Positions 63,377 to 64,000 of a DNA stretch of 64,000 nt are shown in pieces (position 1 is the first letter of the stretch; every line of letters starts with the position of its first letter). The stretch is from Achromobacter sp. RTa (GTDB taxonomy: Bacteria; Pseudomonadota; Gammaproteobacteria; Burkholderiales; Burkholderiaceae_B): NCBI RefSeq assembly GCF_000757485.1, contig NZ_JPYO01000013.1, positions 1 to 64,000 on the forward strand, written 5' to 3'. A model generated the notes under the pieces. That model was not told the origin of the DNA and did not search any database. It saw only the letters and a list, made by a program, of their open reading frames with translations. A program made the position numbers and the translations under genes.

Positions 63377-64000
63377 TCAGCCGCCCAGCGCCAGGCCTTC
63401 GCGGCGCGGGTCCACGCCGCCCTGCAGCCCATCCGGGCCGATCACGATGCCATGGATGCCGCTGGGAAATTCGGTAATGCGCACGGGATGCCCCATTCGC
63501 TCCAGCGCGGGCGCCAAGGCCTCCAGCGGCGTTCCCTTCTCGAGTTCGGTGTCCTTGTTGCGGCTGCCCATATTGGGCAGGGCGATGGCGGCCTGGATGT
63601 CCAGGCCCCAATCCAGCACGCCCACCAATGTCTTGGCCACATAGTTGATGATGGCGCTGCCGCCGGGCGAACCCACCAGCAGATAGGGCTTGCCGTCGCG
63701 CAGCACGATCATCGGCGCCATCGCGCTGCGCGGACGTTTGCCGGGCTCGATCCGGTTGGCCACCAGCCGGCCCTCGGGATCGCGGTACGACGAGGAAAAA
63801 TCCGTCATCTCGTTGTTCAGCAGGAAACCGCGCACGAAGATCTTGCTGCCGAATTCGCTTTCGATGGTGGTCGTCATGCTCAGCGCATTGCCCTGGGCAT
63901 CCACCGCAACCAGGTGGCTGGTGGACGGCAGCTCGAGCGCATTGTCTTTGCCCAGCGACAGGAGCTTGCCTTCCGGATCGCCGGGCAGCGCCACCTTCAT
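63377..64000 (-). CDS. Gamma-glutamyltransferase, C-terminal part (cut by window edge)
   Basis: 207 residues are visible; the N-terminal large subunit lies beyond the right edge. The nucleophile region of the autoprocessed small subunit is present: Thr27 of the visible part (in LPSTSHLVAVD), followed by TIESEFGSKI, FLLNNEMTDFS, RPRSAMAPMIVLRDGKPYLLVGSPGGS (in part) and a C-terminal GIVIGPDGLQGGVDPRREG. The periplasmic enzyme hydrolyses or transpeptidates gamma-glutamyl compounds such as glutathione. It ends just beyond the 95-bp repeats. The first visible Met is probably internal. Confidence 0.9.
   Translation of the reverse strand: MKVALPGDPEGKLLSLGKDNALELPSTSHLVAVDAQGNALSMTTTIESEFGSKIFVRGFLLNNEMTDFSSSYRDPEGRLVANRIEPGKRPRSAMAPMIVLRDGKPYLLVGSPGGSAIINYVAKTLVGVLDWGLDIQAAIALPNMGSRNKDTELEKGTPLEALAPALERMGHPVRITEFPSGIHGIVIGPDGLQGGVDPRREGLALGG

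Overview
The window reads as a GC-rich chromosome segment from a Burkholderiales betaproteobacterium, most like the Bordetella/Achromobacter branch of the Alcaligenaceae. That assignment is inference. It rests on high-GC third positions throughout, a Bug (tripartite tricarboxylate) receptor, many LysR and MarR regulators, Rieske oxygenases, a double-length UvrA of a kind I associate with betaproteobacteria, and short intergenic tandem repeats. I see no rRNA, tRNA, CRISPR array, transposase, integrase or prophage gene.

Layout. 1-4400: ettA (ABC-F), an EamA exporter divergent from an AraC regulator, and an acidic-tailed hypothetical protein. 4419-10020: a complete peptide-type ABC importer on the minus strand (binding protein, two permeases, two ATPases), with a hairpin between the binding-protein gene and the permeases. 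10151-28374: the centrepiece, a MarR gene divergent from a tightly packed plus-strand run of ten catabolic genes followed by a four-gene branched-chain-type ABC importer. 28620-33788: a glycosyltransferase, a LysR gene, a 42-residue basic protein and a KDG kinase/KDPG aldolase/IclR unit. 34038-39800: a 1920-residue tandem-duplicated UvrA preceded by a near-consensus LexA box. 39806-41638: pabB and a pabC-like gene. 41663-44839: a NahR-like regulator divergent from a Rieske oxygenase (two subunits plus ferredoxin, no reductase). 44866-58022: tcdA, a MacAB-type efflux operon with an outer-membrane lipoprotein, an MFS transporter, chaC, pdxH, a flavin reductase, an FAD oxidoreductase, purU and a SulP transporter. 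58212-63086: LysR, AidB-like acyl-CoA dehydrogenase, Bug receptor and CoA-transferase. The right edge cuts a gamma-glutamyltransferase.

How the main cluster may work. Gene content and order match the iad-type indole-3-acetate (auxin) degradation loci known from Variovorax, in which iadDE encode the key Rieske oxygenase under a MarR repressor. From the visible motifs I infer this route: IAA is oxidised by IadC/D/E to dioxindole-3-acetate; the AMP-ligase makes its CoA ester; a thiolase-fold protein that has lost the thiolase Cys and His, together with a DUF35 partner, performs a retro-aldol cleavage to isatin plus acetyl-CoA; an isatin-hydrolase-like enzyme opens isatin to isatinate; and the two-subunit 2-oxoacid oxidoreductase converts isatinate (an aryl 2-oxoacid) to anthraniloyl-CoA plus CO2. 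The aldolase and oxidoreductase steps are my inference and the most testable new ideas here.

Intergenic DNA is unusually structured. An 11-nt quasi-palindrome, GTGTCWGACAC, occurs about fifteen times in three gene-free spots, often about 80 bp apart. Other gaps hold two- or three-copy tandem repeats with periods of 77-95 bp, several carrying terminator-like hairpins.
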